The translations under genes were made by a program, and so were the position numbers. Of a DNA stretch of 64,000 nucleotides, positions 53,019-62,520 are shown one piece after another. The DNA is from Comamonadaceae bacterium (GTDB lineage Bacteria > Pseudomonadota > Gammaproteobacteria > Burkholderiales > Burkholderiaceae_C). The DNA lies in assembly GCA_027491035.1 (NCBI GenBank), contig JAIXWZ010000009.1, positions 1 to 64,000 of the forward strand. The letters run 5' to 3'. The notes beneath the pieces were generated by a model that saw nothing but the letters and a program-made list of their open reading frames with translations, did no database searches and had not been told where the DNA came from. Each line of letters starts with the position of its first letter. Position 1 is the first letter of the stretch.

Positions 53019-53903
53019 ATGCGCAGCCTGCTGCAACTGACCCTCGACTTTTTTGCGGCCGATCCGTCGCCCCCGGCGCAGGCATCGCCATCGCCAAGTT
53101 CTCCCGCGCCGACCCGGCCTGATGCCCGCGACAGTTCAGGCGCGCCGGCCTCTGAGCCGCACTACAGCCATCCTCAGGCCAACCGCAGGGCGGTCTTGGC
53201 CGGGGTGCATGTGGGCTACGCTTTTCGCAGAGGCCGCAGGCGCACGATTGGTTTTTCGGTCGGCCCTGAGGGTCTGACCGTCAGCGCACCGAGCTGGGTG
53301 CCCCTGCGCGAGGTCGACAGCGCGGTGCAGGAGAAGGCCGATTGGATTGTGCGCAAGCTGCAGGAGACCCGCCAGCGCCAGGTGCAGCTGGAGTCAGCCC
53401 GCATCGTCTGGCGCGATGGCGCGCAGCTGTCCCTGCTCGGCCAGCCGCTGACGGTGCGGCTGGACCCCAGCCATCGCTATGCCAAGGGTGAGCAATTGCA
53501 GGGCGAGCCCGGCAGCCAATGTCTGTACCTGGGGCTGGCGCAGCAAGCGACGCCCGAGCAGATCCGCGACGCGGCCCAGGCCTGGCTGATGCGGCGAGCC
53601 CGCGCCCACTTTGAAGCGCGGCTCAGGCACTTTGCCCCCAGCTTGGGCGTGCAGTGGCGCCGCCTCGCGCTCAGCAGCGCCTCCACCCGCTGGGGCAGTG
53701 CTGCTGCCGACGGCTCGATCCGTCTGCATTGGCGGCTGATCCACTTCAGCCCCGAGGTGATCGACTACGTGGTGGTGCACGAGCTGAGCCATCTGCGCGT
53801 GATGGACCACAGCCCCCGCTTTTGGGAGACTGTGGGCACGGTGGTGCCCGACTACCCCCAACTGCGCGCCCAGCTGCGCCAGCAGCCACTGGCGCAGTGG
53901 TGA
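53019..53903 (+). CDS. YgjP-like M48-type metal-dependent hydrolase
   Basis: A 294-residue protein with the YgjP/DUF45 domain. The zinc motif is VVHELSHLRVMDHSPRFWETV (HExxH with a third His six residues on). The first 60 residues are Pro/Ser/Ala-rich and probably disordered. Related proteins are thought to be cytoplasmic metalloproteases of unknown target. It starts at ATG 53019, 30 bases after plsC; the longer track ORF overlaps plsC in another frame. Confidence 0.83.
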   Translation: MRSLLQLTLDFFAADPSPPAQASPSPSSPAPTRPDARDSSGAPASEPHYSHPQANRRAVLAGVHVGYAFRRGRRRTIGFSVGPEGLTVSAPSWVPLREVDSAVQEKADWIVRKLQETRQRQVQLESARIVWRDGAQLSLLGQPLTVRLDPSHRYAKGEQLQGEPGSQCLYLGLAQQATPEQIRDAAQAWLMRRARAHFEARLRHFAPSLGVQWRRLALSSASTRWGSAAADGSIRLHWRLIHFSPEVIDYVVVHELSHLRVMDHSPRFWETVGTVVPDYPQLRAQLRQQPLAQW

Positions 53904-53958
53904 GGCAAGCGTCGCGCGCCTGAGCTGACGCGCCGCCCGCCGCCGGGTCATGGTGATG

Positions 53959-54203
53959 ATTGCCACGTCGCTGCGCGCCTCGCAATGACGGGGGGCGTGG
54001 TTGTGACCCTGCCGCGTCATTGCGAGGAACGAAGCAATCCATCGGCGGTCACGCGAGCGCATGGATTGCCACGTCGCTGCGCGCCTCGCAATGACGGGGG
54101 GCGTTGTTGTGACCCTGCCGTGTCATTGCGAGGAACGAAGCAATCCATCGGCGGTCGTGCGAGCACAGGGATTGCCACGGCGCTGCGCGCCTCGCAATGA
54201 CGG
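53959..54203. repeat. Tandem 106-bp repeat of the CATTGCGAGG family
   Basis: Two full units and a partial third start with ATTGCCACG at 53959, 54065 and 54171, an exact 106-base period. Each unit holds the inverted pair CTCGCAATGACG and GTCATTGCGAGG, so the transcript could form several hairpins. Units differ at only a few positions. The rest of the 375-base gap between the flanking genes shows no other clear feature. Short ORFs through the array on both strands are by-products of the repeat. Confidence 0.9.
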
Positions 54204-54278
54204 AATCTGTTGGTTTAACGATTTTTATAACTTTGGGCGGTGCCGCTTTATAGACTCTGGCGCAATCTAGCTTCAAGT

Positions 54279-54725
54279 ATGGCCATGGCGTCCAAGCACA
54301 TCCTCCTGGTGGAAGACAACCCCGACCTGCTCGAGCTCACGCGTGGTGCGCTGCTCAGTGGTGGCGCTGACAGCGAAATCGTTTCGGTGCAAGACGGTCA
54401 GCAGGCGCTGGACTATCTTTGGGCGTGTGGTGCGCACCATGGGCGCGATGCCAGCGAGCAGCCGGCTCTGGTCATTCTTGACATGCACTTGCCCTGCCTG
54501 TCGGGTCTGCAGGTGCTCGAGCGCCTGCGCGAGCATCCGCTGACGGCCATGGTTCCGGTGGTCATGCTCACCTCGTCGCGCGAGCCCGATGATGTGCGGG
54601 CCTGCTACCGCAGCGGCGCCAATGGCTATGTGGCCAAGCCGCTGGCCTTTGCCCAGTACCGGCAGAAGGTCACGGCCTTGCGCGATTTCTGGCTTGGCGC
54701 CAACGAAACCGTGCCCTGCGTCTAA
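54279..54725 (+). CDS. Single-domain response regulator (Rcp1-like receiver)
   Basis: A 148-residue stand-alone receiver domain: acidic pocket in ILLVEDNPDLLELTRG, acceptor D68 in LVILDMHLPCLSG and K120 in NGYVAKPLAF. There is no output domain. Such Rcp1-type proteins often receive phosphate from PAS or phytochrome kinases and act through protein contact. The ATG at 54279 was preferred over the track start at 54240; a second ATG two codons later is possible. No kinase is adjacent; the hybrid kinase at 36 kb is the only unpaired kinase in the window, and a link between them would be pure guesswork. Confidence 0.85.
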   Translation: MAMASKHILLVEDNPDLLELTRGALLSGGADSEIVSVQDGQQALDYLWACGAHHGRDASEQPALVILDMHLPCLSGLQVLERLREHPLTAMVPVVMLTSSREPDDVRACYRSGANGYVAKPLAFAQYRQKVTALRDFWLGANETVPCV

Positions 54726-54739
54726 GCCGTACCTGCTCC

Positions 54740-55807
54740 TCAGGCGGCGTCAAAGCGCAGCACGCCGCCAGCGTCGGCTTGGCGCCGCAGTTGCCCCTGG
54801 TGCCACAGCAGATTCAAATGCGCCATGGCTTCGCCCAGGGCGAAGGTGGTCTGGTGCACATCGAGTGCGCGTTTGAACATCACGCCCACAATGTCTGCGG
54901 CGCATTGCGGTTTGTCGCGGCAGGCGCTGATCACCTCGTCCAGACGGTCCCGGTGGTGCGCTTGCAACTGGCGCACCCGCTCGTGCAGTCCGATGAAGGG
55001 CCGTCCATGTGAGGGCAGCACCAGGGTGTGCTCGGGCAGTGGCAAGAATTTGCTGAGCGAGTCCAAAAAGAGCTGCAGCGGGTTGCCGTCGGGCTCGGTT
55101 TCGTAGACGCTGATATTGGTCGAGATGCGCGGCAGCACCATGTCGCCGCTGATCAGCACCGGCTGGGGCAGGCTGGCGTCGTCGCAAAACAGCGCGATGT
55201 GCTCGGGCGAATGGCCGTAGCCGCTGATGCAGCGCCACTGGCGCCCACCGATGACCAGCCGCTGACCGTCCTGCAGACGCTGGTAGTGGGCCGGCACGGC
55301 GGGCACCATGCGCGCGTAGTAGTCCTTGCGCTCGACCACGGCCGCAAGCACCTGCGCGTCGAGCACCCCGTGGCGGGCAAAAAAGTCGGCGGTGGCCTGG
55401 CCGCCGAAGGAGTCCTGCCGGTTCACGGCCAGCCGGGCCATGAGGTAGTCGCTCAGACTGATCCACAGCCGGGCGTCAAAGCGCTCACACAGCCAGTGCG
55501 CCAGGCCCAGATGGTCCGGATGCATGTGCGTGGCCAGCAGGCGCACGATGGGCAGGCCCTCGAGCTCGCCGGCGATCACCCGCTCCCACTGCGCACGCGA
55601 TTGGGCCCGGTCCACGCAGGTGTCGACCACGCTCCAGCCGGCTCGACCGTCCAGCTCATCGCGCAGCAGCCACAAATTGATGTGGTCCAGGGCGAAGGGC
55701 AAGCCCATGCGCAGCCAGCGCAGACCCGGCGCGAGCTCGACGCTGTCGCCAGCGCCCGGCAGCGTCGTGCCCCAGGGGTAGTGCAAGGCGTCTTCGAGTG
55801 AGTTCAT
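54740..55807 (-). CDS. Metallo-beta-lactamase-fold hydrolase, divergent from liuR
   Basis: A 355-residue MBL-fold hydrolase. The zinc motif is LATHMHPDHLGLAHWL, followed by CISGYGHSPEHIALF and LPSHGRPFIGLHERV. The C-terminal region with RALDVHQTTFALGEAMAHL resembles MBL proteins found near acyl-CoA catabolic genes, probably thioester or related hydrolases. It is divergent from liuR across a perfect LiuR-type operator. A TATAAC box lies at 55826-55831 on the minus strand, so the leader is very short. Confidence 0.83.
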   Translation of the reverse strand: MNSLEDALHYPWGTTLPGAGDSVELAPGLRWLRMGLPFALDHINLWLLRDELDGRAGWSVVDTCVDRAQSRAQWERVIAGELEGLPIVRLLATHMHPDHLGLAHWLCERFDARLWISLSDYLMARLAVNRQDSFGGQATADFFARHGVLDAQVLAAVVERKDYYARMVPAVPAHYQRLQDGQRLVIGGRQWRCISGYGHSPEHIALFCDDASLPQPVLISGDMVLPRISTNISVYETEPDGNPLQLFLDSLSKFLPLPEHTLVLPSHGRPFIGLHERVRQLQAHHRDRLDEVISACRDKPQCAADIVGVMFKRALDVHQTTFALGEAMAHLNLLWHQGQLRRQADAGGVLRFDAA

Positions 55808-55844
55808 GGGGCGCGCAGGAACTGCGTTATATTTCGGTCGTTGT

Positions 55845-55864
55845 TGACGTTTACGTAAACGTCA
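55845..55864. promoter_or_regulatory. LiuR operator
   Basis: The perfect 20-base palindrome TGACGTTTACGTAAACGTCA lies midway between the divergent MBL and liuR genes. It matches the motif known for LiuR, the MerR-family regulator of branched-chain amino acid catabolism in proteobacteria. It probably mediates autoregulation of liuR and control of the MBL gene. No second copy was seen before the isovaleryl-CoA dehydrogenase gene. Confidence 0.85.
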
Positions 55865-55901
55865 TGTTTGCCCATTGTAGGCAGTCCCCTGCCGCAAGCC
55901 C

Positions 55902-56303
55902 ATGGCCACCACGTACACCATCAGCGACCTTGCCAAGGAATTTGACCTCACCACCCGGGCCATGCGCTTTTACGAGGACATGGGCTTGCTGCAGCCCAAG
56001 CGCGAAGGCCCGGGCGGGCGCAACCGCATCTACAGCGCCCGCGACCGCACGCGCCTCAAACTCACGCTGCGCGCCAAACGGCTGGGCCTGAGCCTGACTG
56101 AGGCCAAGGAGATCATCGACACCTACGAGAGCCCACGCGACACGGCGCCGCAGCTGCGCAAGTTCTTGGTGATCTTGGAGGGACACAAGCGCCAGATCGA
56201 GGAGCAGATGGCCGATTTGCAGGCCAACCTCGAGGAGATCAAAGCGCATGAAAAGGAAGCCCGGTCGCTGCTGACCAAGGCTGAAAAGCGGGTGCCGGCT
56301 TGA
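55902..56303 (+). CDS. liuR: MerR-family transcriptional regulator LiuR
   Basis: A 133-residue MerR-type regulator. The N-terminal winged helix-turn-helix is YTISDLAKEFDLTTRAMRFYEDMGLLQPKREG; a long coiled coil follows (VILEGHKRQIEEQMADLQANLEEIKAHEKEA). LiuR controls leucine and isovalerate catabolism, and the genes behind it (thioesterase, isovaleryl-CoA dehydrogenase) together with the operator upstream support that identity. It lacks the C-terminal cysteines of metal-sensing MerR proteins, as expected for a CoA-ester or organic ligand. Confidence 0.9.
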   Translation: MATTYTISDLAKEFDLTTRAMRFYEDMGLLQPKREGPGGRNRIYSARDRTRLKLTLRAKRLGLSLTEAKEIIDTYESPRDTAPQLRKFLVILEGHKRQIEEQMADLQANLEEIKAHEKEARSLLTKAEKRVPA

Positions 56304-56339
56304 GCCGGCGGCGCGCGCGCAGATGACCACGGAGTGACC

Positions 56340-56798
56340 ATGAGCAGCCCTTCTAATTCGGATCCTGTCGTCAATCAAGCGGCCTTGCTCGAGCGCGTGC
56401 GCGCGAGTTTCGAGCGCCAGGGCATGATGCTGCATCTCGGTGCCCGCCTGCTGAGGGTCGAGTCCGGCCTGTGCGAGCTGGTCCTGCCCTATTCGGACAA
56501 GGTCACTCAGCAGCAAGGCGGCTTTCATGGCGGCGCCATTGGCGCGCTGGCCGATATTGCCGGTGGCTATGCCGCCCTGACCGTGGCGCCCGAAGGCATG
56601 GAGGTCACGACGGTGGAGTACAAGATCAACTTTCTCAACGCATTTGCGGGCGGGCAGCTGCACGCGATCGGCCGGGTGGTCAAGGCCGGGCGGCGCGTGA
56701 TCATCACCACCGCCGAAGTCGCCCACCTGCATGAAGGCCAGAGCCGCGACTGCGCCATCATGCAGCAGACGCTCGCGCCGGTGAGCAAGACCTATTAA
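56340..56798 (+). CDS. PaaI family thioesterase
   Basis: A 152-residue hotdog-fold thioesterase. The catalytic region reads QQGGFHGGAIGALADIAGGYAALT, and TVEYKINFLNAFAGG is typical of the PaaI group. It would hydrolyse short or branched acyl-CoA thioesters, perhaps to recover CoA when intermediates pile up. ATG at 56340 is preceded by GGAG. It lies 36 bases after liuR, so the two are likely co-transcribed. Confidence 0.87.
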   Translation: MSSPSNSDPVVNQAALLERVRASFERQGMMLHLGARLLRVESGLCELVLPYSDKVTQQQGGFHGGAIGALADIAGGYAALTVAPEGMEVTTVEYKINFLNAFAGGQLHAIGRVVKAGRRVIITTAEVAHLHEGQSRDCAIMQQTLAPVSKTY

Positions 56799-56914
56799 AG
56801 AGCCCCGTGAAAAAGCCCTTTCAAGACAAGCTAGTGAGCGCCCGCCCTGCGTTTGAGCCCTGCCGTTGACGCCCCAAGACCCGACACGTGGCCCTGTTTT
56901 TTTGAGAACCCGAC

Positions 56915-58099
56915 ATGAATCTGCCAGGACTTGATTTTCAGCTCGGCGCCGACATTGACGCGCTGCGCGACGCGGTGCACGACTTTGCGCAAGCCGAAAT
57001 CGCGCCGCGCGCGGCCGAGATCGACCGCAGCGATCGCTTTCCGATGGATTTGTGGCGCAAGATGGGCGATCTGGGCGTGCTGGGTATCACCGTGGGCGAG
57101 CAGTATGGCGGCGCGGGCATGGGCTATCTGGCCCATATGGTGGCGATGGAAGAGATCTCCCGCGCCAGTGCCTCGGTGGGCTTGAGCTATGGCGCGCACT
57201 CCAACTTGTGCGTCAACCAGATCAAGCGCAACGGCACCGAGGCCCAGCGCGTCAGGTATCTGCCCAAGCTGATCTCGGGCGAGCATGTGGGCGCACTGGC
57301 CATGAGCGAGCCCGGCGCGGGCTCTGATGTGATTTCCATGAAGCTCAAGGCCGAGGACAAGGGCGGCTATTACCTGCTCAACGGCTCGAAGATGTGGATC
57401 ACCAACGGCCCCGATGCCGACACGCTGGTGGTCTATGCCAAGACTGAGCCCGAACTGGGCGCCCGCGGCGTGACCGCCTTTCTCATTGAAAAGGGCATGA
57501 AGGGCTTTTCGGTGGCGCAAAAGCTCGACAAGTTGGGCATGCGCGGCAGCCACACGGGCGAGCTGGTGTTTCACAACGTCGAGGTGCCGGCCGACCACAT
57601 TCTGGGCGGCTTGAACAACGGTGCTCGCGTGCTGATGAGCGGCCTCGATTACGAGCGGGCCGTGCTCGCTGCCGGCCCGATCGGCATCATGCAAGCGGTG
57701 ATGGACAACGTCGTGCCCTACATTCACGACCGCAAGCAGTTCGGCCAGAGCATCGGCGAGTTCCAGCTCATCCAGGGCAAGGTGGCCGACATGTACACGG
57801 TGCTGCAGGCAGGGCGCTCGTTTTGCTACACCGTCGGCAAGAACCTCGACCTGCTGGGCAGCGAGCATGTGCGGCGGGTGCGCAAGGACTGCGCCTCGGT
57901 GATTTTGTGGTGCGCTGAAAAGGCCACCTGGATGGCCGGCGAGGGCGTGCAGATTTTCGGTGGCAACGGTTACATCAATGACTACCCGCTTGGCCGCTTG
58001 TGGCGCGATGCCAAGCTCTACGAAATTGGCGCGGGCACCAGCGAGATTCGCCGTATGCTGATCGGCCGAGAGCTGTTTTCTGAAACCGCCGGCGCCTGA
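56915..58099 (+). CDS. liuA: Isovaleryl-CoA dehydrogenase
   Basis: Oxidises isovaleryl-CoA to 3-methylcrotonyl-CoA in leucine degradation. The 394-residue protein carries the FAD motif [20 protein letters not shown] and the catalytic Glu in the isovaleryl-specific position [20 protein letters not shown], not at the C-terminal YE position used by most relatives; the C-terminus is [20 protein letters not shown]. This, with liuR nearby, makes the assignment firm. Carbonic anhydrase follows after 30 bases. Confidence 0.94.
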   Translation: MNLPGLDFQLGADIDALRDAVHDFAQAEIAPRAAEIDRSDRFPMDLWRKMGDLGVLGITVGEQYGGAGMGYLAHMVAMEEISRASASVGLSYGAHSNLCVNQIKRNGTEAQRVRYLPKLISGEHVGALAMSEPGAGSDVISMKLKAEDKGGYYLLNGSKMWITNGPDADTLVVYAKTEPELGARGVTAFLIEKGMKGFSVAQKLDKLGMRGSHTGELVFHNVEVPADHILGGLNNGARVLMSGLDYERAVLAAGPIGIMQAVMDNVVPYIHDRKQFGQSIGEFQLIQGKVADMYTVLQAGRSFCYTVGKNLDLLGSEHVRRVRKDCASVILWCAEKATWMAGEGVQIFGGNGYINDYPLGRLWRDAKLYEIGAGTSEIRRMLIGRELFSETAGA

Positions 58100-58129
58100 T
58101 CGCCCTGACGCGCAACACAAGGACTGGCC

Positions 58130-58786
58130 ATGCCCCTGCGCCATTTGCTCGCACACAACCGGCAGTGGGCCGCTCACATGGAAGCCGAGCGGCCTGGTTT
58201 TTTCACCAATTTGTCGCATCAGCAAAATCCCCGCTACATGTGGATAGGCTGCTCCGACAGCCGCGTGCCGGCCAACCAGATCACGGGGCTCGAGCCCGGT
58301 GAGGTGTTTGTTCACCGCAATGTGGCCAACGTGGTGGTGCCCACCGATCTCAATTGCCTCTCGACCATTCAGTACGCGGTCGACCAGCTGCATGTCGAGC
58401 ATCTGATGGTTGTGGGCCATTACGGCTGCGGCGGCGTGCTCGCGGCGCTGCAGGGCATCCGGGTGGGGCTGGCTGACAACTGGCTGCGTCACATCAAGGA
58501 CGTGGCCGCGCGCCACCGCCCGCTGCTCGATCGTGTGGAGCCGGCCGAGCGAGGCAATTTGCTGGTCGAGCTCAATGTGATCGAGCAGGTGGTCAATGTG
58601 GCCCGAACCACTGTGGTGCAAGATGCCTGGGAGCGCGGCCAGCGGCTCACGCTGCACGGCTGGGTTTATGGTTTGAAAGATGGCTTGCTCAAGGATCTGA
58701 AGATTTCGATTGACGACCCCGGGCACATCGAGCCCATCTATGCCCAGGCGGTTGGTGCTCAGGCGCGCTTGGGCCTGGCCGGCTGA
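58130..58786 (+). CDS. can: Beta-class carbonic anhydrase
   Basis: Zinc enzyme interconverting CO2 and bicarbonate. The 218-residue protein shows CSDSRVPANQITGLEPGEVFVHRNVAN (first Cys ligand and Asp-Arg dyad) and VVGHYGCGGVLAAL (His and second Cys ligands). In a leucine pathway it could supply bicarbonate to the biotin-dependent methylcrotonyl-CoA carboxylase, which is not encoded in this window. Confidence 0.94.
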   Translation: MPLRHLLAHNRQWAAHMEAERPGFFTNLSHQQNPRYMWIGCSDSRVPANQITGLEPGEVFVHRNVANVVVPTDLNCLSTIQYAVDQLHVEHLMVVGHYGCGGVLAALQGIRVGLADNWLRHIKDVAARHRPLLDRVEPAERGNLLVELNVIEQVVNVARTTVVQDAWERGQRLTLHGWVYGLKDGLLKDLKISIDDPGHIEPIYAQAVGAQARLGLAG

Positions 58787-58813
58787 GCCCCCCCGAACTC
58801 ACGCGAGCCCACC

Positions 58814-60619
58814 ATGTTTCCCCAGCGCCTGGACTCCAGCATTGCTTACGACATCGCCAAGGCGATGATGGACGGCTTTAACCGCCATTACGACCTGTTT
58901 CGGCGCGAGTCGGCGCGCGCCAAGCACCGCTTCGAGACGGCTGACTGGCACGGCCAGCAAAGGGCGCAGCGCGAGCGCATCGAGTTCTATGACTTGCGTG
59001 TGCGCGAGGCCTCCACCCGGCTCGAGCGCGAATTCAAGGCGGGCGAGCAGCCCATGGAGGTCTGGCACCAGGTCAAGCTCCACTACATCGGCCTGCTGGT
59101 CAATCACCACCAGCCCGAGCTGGCCGAGACTTTCTTCAACTCGGTGACCACCAAGATCCTGCACCGCAGCTACTTTCACAACGACTTCATCTTTGTGCGT
59201 CCGGCGGTCAGCACCGAGTACATTGAAAACGACGAGCCCACCGCCCGGCCGACCTACAAGGCCTGGTACCCCAGGCGTGAAAACCTGGGCGAGGTGATCG
59301 TGCAGGTGATCGAGTCCTTCGACCTGCGCCGCCCCTTTGCCGATCTGCCGCGCGATGCGCACGACGTGCTGGCGCAGGTCGAGCAGCGGCTGCGCGACAT
59401 GAAGCTGCGGGCCAACTTCCAGATCCAGGTGCTGTCGAGCCTGTTTTTTCGCAACAAGGGCGCCTATGTCGTCGGCAAGCTGATCAATGGCTTTAGCGAG
59501 ATCCCGTTTGCCCTGCCCATCTTGCACGATGCGCAGGGCAAGCTGTTCATCGATGCGATCTTGTTTGGCGAGGACGATCTGCTGATCCTGTTCAGCTTTG
59601 CCCGCGCCTATTTCATGGTCGACATGGAAATCCCGTCGGCCTACGTGCAGTTTCTGCGCAGCATGATGCCGCGCAAGCCGCGTGCGGAGATCTACAACGC
59701 ACTGGGCCTGGCCAAGCAGGGCAAGACCTTGTTTTACCGCGACTTTTTGCAGCACCTGCGCCACTCCACCGACCGCTTTCGCATCGCGCCGGGCATCAAG
59801 GGCATGGTCATGCTGGTGTTTGACCTGCCGTCCTTTCCCTATGTGTTCAAGGTCATCAAGGACTACTACCCGCCGCAGAAGGACACGACCCGCGAGCAGA
59901 TCCAGGGCAAATACCTGCTGGTCAAGCAGCACGATCGGGTCGGGCGCATGGCCGACACGCTTGAGTACAGCAACGTAGCCTTTCCTCTCCAGCGCTTCGA
60001 GGACGAATTGATCGAAGAGATCCGCAAGTTCGCCCCCAGCCAGATCGAGATCAGTGACCGCGACGGCGATGGCCAGCTTGAGGTCATCCTCAAGCACGTC
60101 TACATCGAGCGGCGCATGATTCCGCTCAATATCTATCTGCAGGAGTCTTTCGACGCTGGCCCGGACAATGCCCGCGCCAAGGCCCAGATGGAGCACGCCG
60201 TCATTGAGTACGGCAACGCCATCAAGGACCTGGTGGCAGCCAACATTTTTCCCGGTGACATGCTCTGGAAGAATTTTGGCGTCACGCGCCATGGCAAGGT
60301 GGTGTTCTACGACTACGACGAGATCGAGTACCTGACCGACTGCAATTTCCGCCGAGTACCGCCGGCGCGCAACGAGGAAGACGAAATGTCAGGCGAGATC
60401 TGGTACACCGTCGGGCCCAAGGATGTGTTTCCCGAAACCTTTGGCCCCTTCCTGCTGGGCAACCCGGCGGTTCGCCAGGTGTTCATGAAGCACCATGCCG
60501 ATTTGCTGGACGCCGATTTCTGGCAAGCCAACAAGGAGCGCATTGTGGCCGGCCATGTACACGACGTCTTCCCCTACGATCCGGCGCGGCGGTTTTCCGA
60601 GTTGCGCAAAGGCGCTTGA
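58814..60619 (+). CDS. aceK: Isocitrate dehydrogenase kinase/phosphatase
   Basis: AceK phosphorylates and dephosphorylates isocitrate dehydrogenase and so sets the split between the TCA cycle and the glyoxylate bypass. The 601-residue length and the motifs AFQRLDS-like start ([21 protein letters not shown]), [28 protein letters not shown] and [22 protein letters not shown] are diagnostic. Its place among acetyl-CoA-producing catabolic genes is sensible. The aceA and aceB genes are not here. Confidence 0.97.
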   Translation: MFPQRLDSSIAYDIAKAMMDGFNRHYDLFRRESARAKHRFETADWHGQQRAQRERIEFYDLRVREASTRLEREFKAGEQPMEVWHQVKLHYIGLLVNHHQPELAETFFNSVTTKILHRSYFHNDFIFVRPAVSTEYIENDEPTARPTYKAWYPRRENLGEVIVQVIESFDLRRPFADLPRDAHDVLAQVEQRLRDMKLRANFQIQVLSSLFFRNKGAYVVGKLINGFSEIPFALPILHDAQGKLFIDAILFGEDDLLILFSFARAYFMVDMEIPSAYVQFLRSMMPRKPRAEIYNALGLAKQGKTLFYRDFLQHLRHSTDRFRIAPGIKGMVMLVFDLPSFPYVFKVIKDYYPPQKDTTREQIQGKYLLVKQHDRVGRMADTLEYSNVAFPLQRFEDELIEEIRKFAPSQIEISDRDGDGQLEVILKHVYIERRMIPLNIYLQESFDAGPDNARAKAQMEHAVIEYGNAIKDLVAANIFPGDMLWKNFGVTRHGKVVFYDYDEIEYLTDCNFRRVPPARNEEDEMSGEIWYTVGPKDVFPETFGPFLLGNPAVRQVFMKHHADLLDADFWQANKERIVAGHVHDVFPYDPARRFSELRKGA

Positions 60620-60661
60620 GGCGCATCTGCTGTTTCCATTCATCGTCTTGAGGAGTTTTCT

Positions 60662-61843
60662 ATGTCTGATCCGGTCGTTATCGTCAGCGCGGCGCGCACG
60701 CCCATGGGCAGTTTTCAGGGTGACTTTTCCTCTCTGGCCGCCCACGACCTGGGTGGTGTGGCGATCGCCGCCGCTATAGAGCGCGCAGGCATTGCGCCGG
60801 ACCTGGTCACCGAGGTGCTGCTGGGCAACTGTCTGATGGCCGGGCAGGGCCAGGCACCGGCGCGTCAGGCCGCGTTCAAGGGCGGCTTGCCGGCCAGCGC
60901 CGGGGCGGTGACCCTGTCCAAGATGTGCGGCTCGGGCATGCGCGCGGCCATGTTCGCCCACGACATGCTGGTGGCGGGCAGCCACGACGTGCTGGTGGCC
61001 GGTGGCATGGAGAGCATGACCAACGCGCCGTATCTGCTGCTCAAGGGTCGCGGCGGCTACCGCATGGGCCACGACAAGGTCTATGACCACATGATGCTCG
61101 ACGGGCTCGAAGATGCCTATCAAAGTGGCCGCAGCATGGGCACCTTTGGCGAAGATTGCGCGGCCAAGTACCAATTCACCCGCGAGCAGCAGGACGCTTT
61201 TGCCATGGCCTCGGTCTCGCGCGCTCAGCAAGCCATTGCCAGCGGCGGCTTTGCCCGCGAAATTGCCCCGGTCACGGTCAAGACCCGTGCGGGCGAGACC
61301 GTCATCAGCATCGACGAAGGCCCGGGCCGCATCAAGGTCGACAAGATTCCCACGCTCAAGCCCGCCTTCAAAAAGGACGGCACCATCACCGCAGCGGCCA
61401 GCTCGTCCATCAACGACGGCGCGGCGGCGATGGTGATGATGCGCCAGAGCACCGCGCAAAAGCTCGGCTGCAAGCCGCTGGCGCGCATCGTCAGCCACGC
61501 CACCCACGCCCAGCAGCCCGAGTGGTTCACCACCGCGCCGGTCGGCGCGAGCCAGAAGGCGCTGGCCAAGGCCGGCTGGCAGGTGAGCGACGTACAGCTT
61601 TGGGAGGTCAATGAAGCCTTTGCGGTGGTGCCCATGGCCCTGATGCACGAGCTCAAGGTCCCGCACGAGATCGTCAATGTCAACGGTGGCGCCTGTGCGT
61701 TGGGGCATCCCATTGGCGCCTCTGGCGCGCGCATCATGGTCACGCTCATCCATGCGCTACAGGCCCGCGGTCTGAAAAAGGGCGTGGCCAGCCTGTGCAT
61801 CGGCGGCGGCGAGGCCACGGCCGTTGCGCTGGAGCTGTGCTGA
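60662..61843 (+). CDS. Acetyl-CoA C-acetyltransferase (thiolase)
   Basis: A 393-residue degradative/biosynthetic thiolase. The nucleophilic Cys is in TLSKMCGSGMRAAMFA; the C-terminal His and Cys are in NVNGGACALGHPIGASGAR and ASLCIGGGEATAVALE. It starts after a TGAGGAGT site. Within the leucine-type cluster it most likely splits acetoacetyl-CoA into two acetyl-CoA, the last step after HMG-CoA lyase. Confidence 0.93.
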   Translation: MSDPVVIVSAARTPMGSFQGDFSSLAAHDLGGVAIAAAIERAGIAPDLVTEVLLGNCLMAGQGQAPARQAAFKGGLPASAGAVTLSKMCGSGMRAAMFAHDMLVAGSHDVLVAGGMESMTNAPYLLLKGRGGYRMGHDKVYDHMMLDGLEDAYQSGRSMGTFGEDCAAKYQFTREQQDAFAMASVSRAQQAIASGGFAREIAPVTVKTRAGETVISIDEGPGRIKVDKIPTLKPAFKKDGTITAAASSSINDGAAAMVMMRQSTAQKLGCKPLARIVSHATHAQQPEWFTTAPVGASQKALAKAGWQVSDVQLWEVNEAFAVVPMALMHELKVPHEIVNVNGGACALGHPIGASGARIMVTLIHALQARGLKKGVASLCIGGGEATAVALELC

Positions 61844-61847
61844 GCCC

Positions 61848-62510
61848 ATGCCTGCGGTGCTGCTCATCGGGGCTTCGCGCGGAATCGGCCTGGAGTTTGC
61901 CCGGCAGTACCGCGAAGTCGGCTGGCGCGTGATCGCCACGGCCCGGGACGACGCCGGCCTTGAGCGGCTGAGCGATCTGGGCTGCCAAACTCTGCGGCTC
62001 GATGTGGCCGAGCCCGCCAGCGTCAGCGCCCTGGCCTGGGCGCTCGATGGCGAGCAGCTGGACCTGGCGATTTATGTGGCCGGGGTGATGCAGCGTGAGG
62101 GTGCGAACACGCCCCCGACCCAGCCCGATTTTGATCGCCTCATGCGCACCAATGTGCTGGGCGCGATGCAGGCGCTGCCGCAGGTTGCACCGCTGCTCAA
62201 ACCCGGTTGCACGATGGCCTTCATCAGCAGCCAGATGGCCAGCATGGCCAGCGCCAACAGCAGCTATGGCTGGGTCTACCGGGCCAGCAAGGCGGCCTTG
62301 AACATGGCGGTGCACGCGGCGCAGGCTGACTACCCGGACTGCGTTTTGCTGGCGCTCAGTCCCGGTTGGGTGCAGACCGATATGGGCGGTCCCGGCGCAA
62401 CGCTGACGGCGGCAGACAGCGTTGCGCGCATGCGGCGCACTCTGGCTGCGGCGGGACAGGCGCACCGCGGCGCCTTCGTGGATCAAGATGGGCAGCCTTT
62501 GCCCTGGTAA
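61848..62510 (+). CDS. Short-chain dehydrogenase/reductase
   Basis: A 220-residue SDR protein. The cofactor motif is LLIGASRGIGLEFARQY, and the active site reads SSYGWVYRASKAALNMAV with the Tyr-x3-Lys pair; ALSPGWVQTDMGG follows. ATG at 61848 lies four bases after the thiolase stop. Its substrate is not known; co-transcription suggests an acyl-CoA pathway intermediate or an aldehyde. Confidence 0.88.
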   Translation: MPAVLLIGASRGIGLEFARQYREVGWRVIATARDDAGLERLSDLGCQTLRLDVAEPASVSALAWALDGEQLDLAIYVAGVMQREGANTPPTQPDFDRLMRTNVLGAMQALPQVAPLLKPGCTMAFISSQMASMASANSSYGWVYRASKAALNMAVHAAQADYPDCVLLALSPGWVQTDMGGPGATLTAADSVARMRRTLAAAGQAHRGAFVDQDGQPLPW

Positions 62511-62520
62511 GGAAGACGGC

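Noticed and set aside
53959-54203. Possible CRISPR array
   Set aside because: The period is 106 bases, the whole unit is repeated and there are no variable spacers or cas genes.
53985-54276. Short ORFs on both strands in the tandem repeat
   Set aside because: They repeat with the 106-base unit and have no ribosome binding site or family resemblance.
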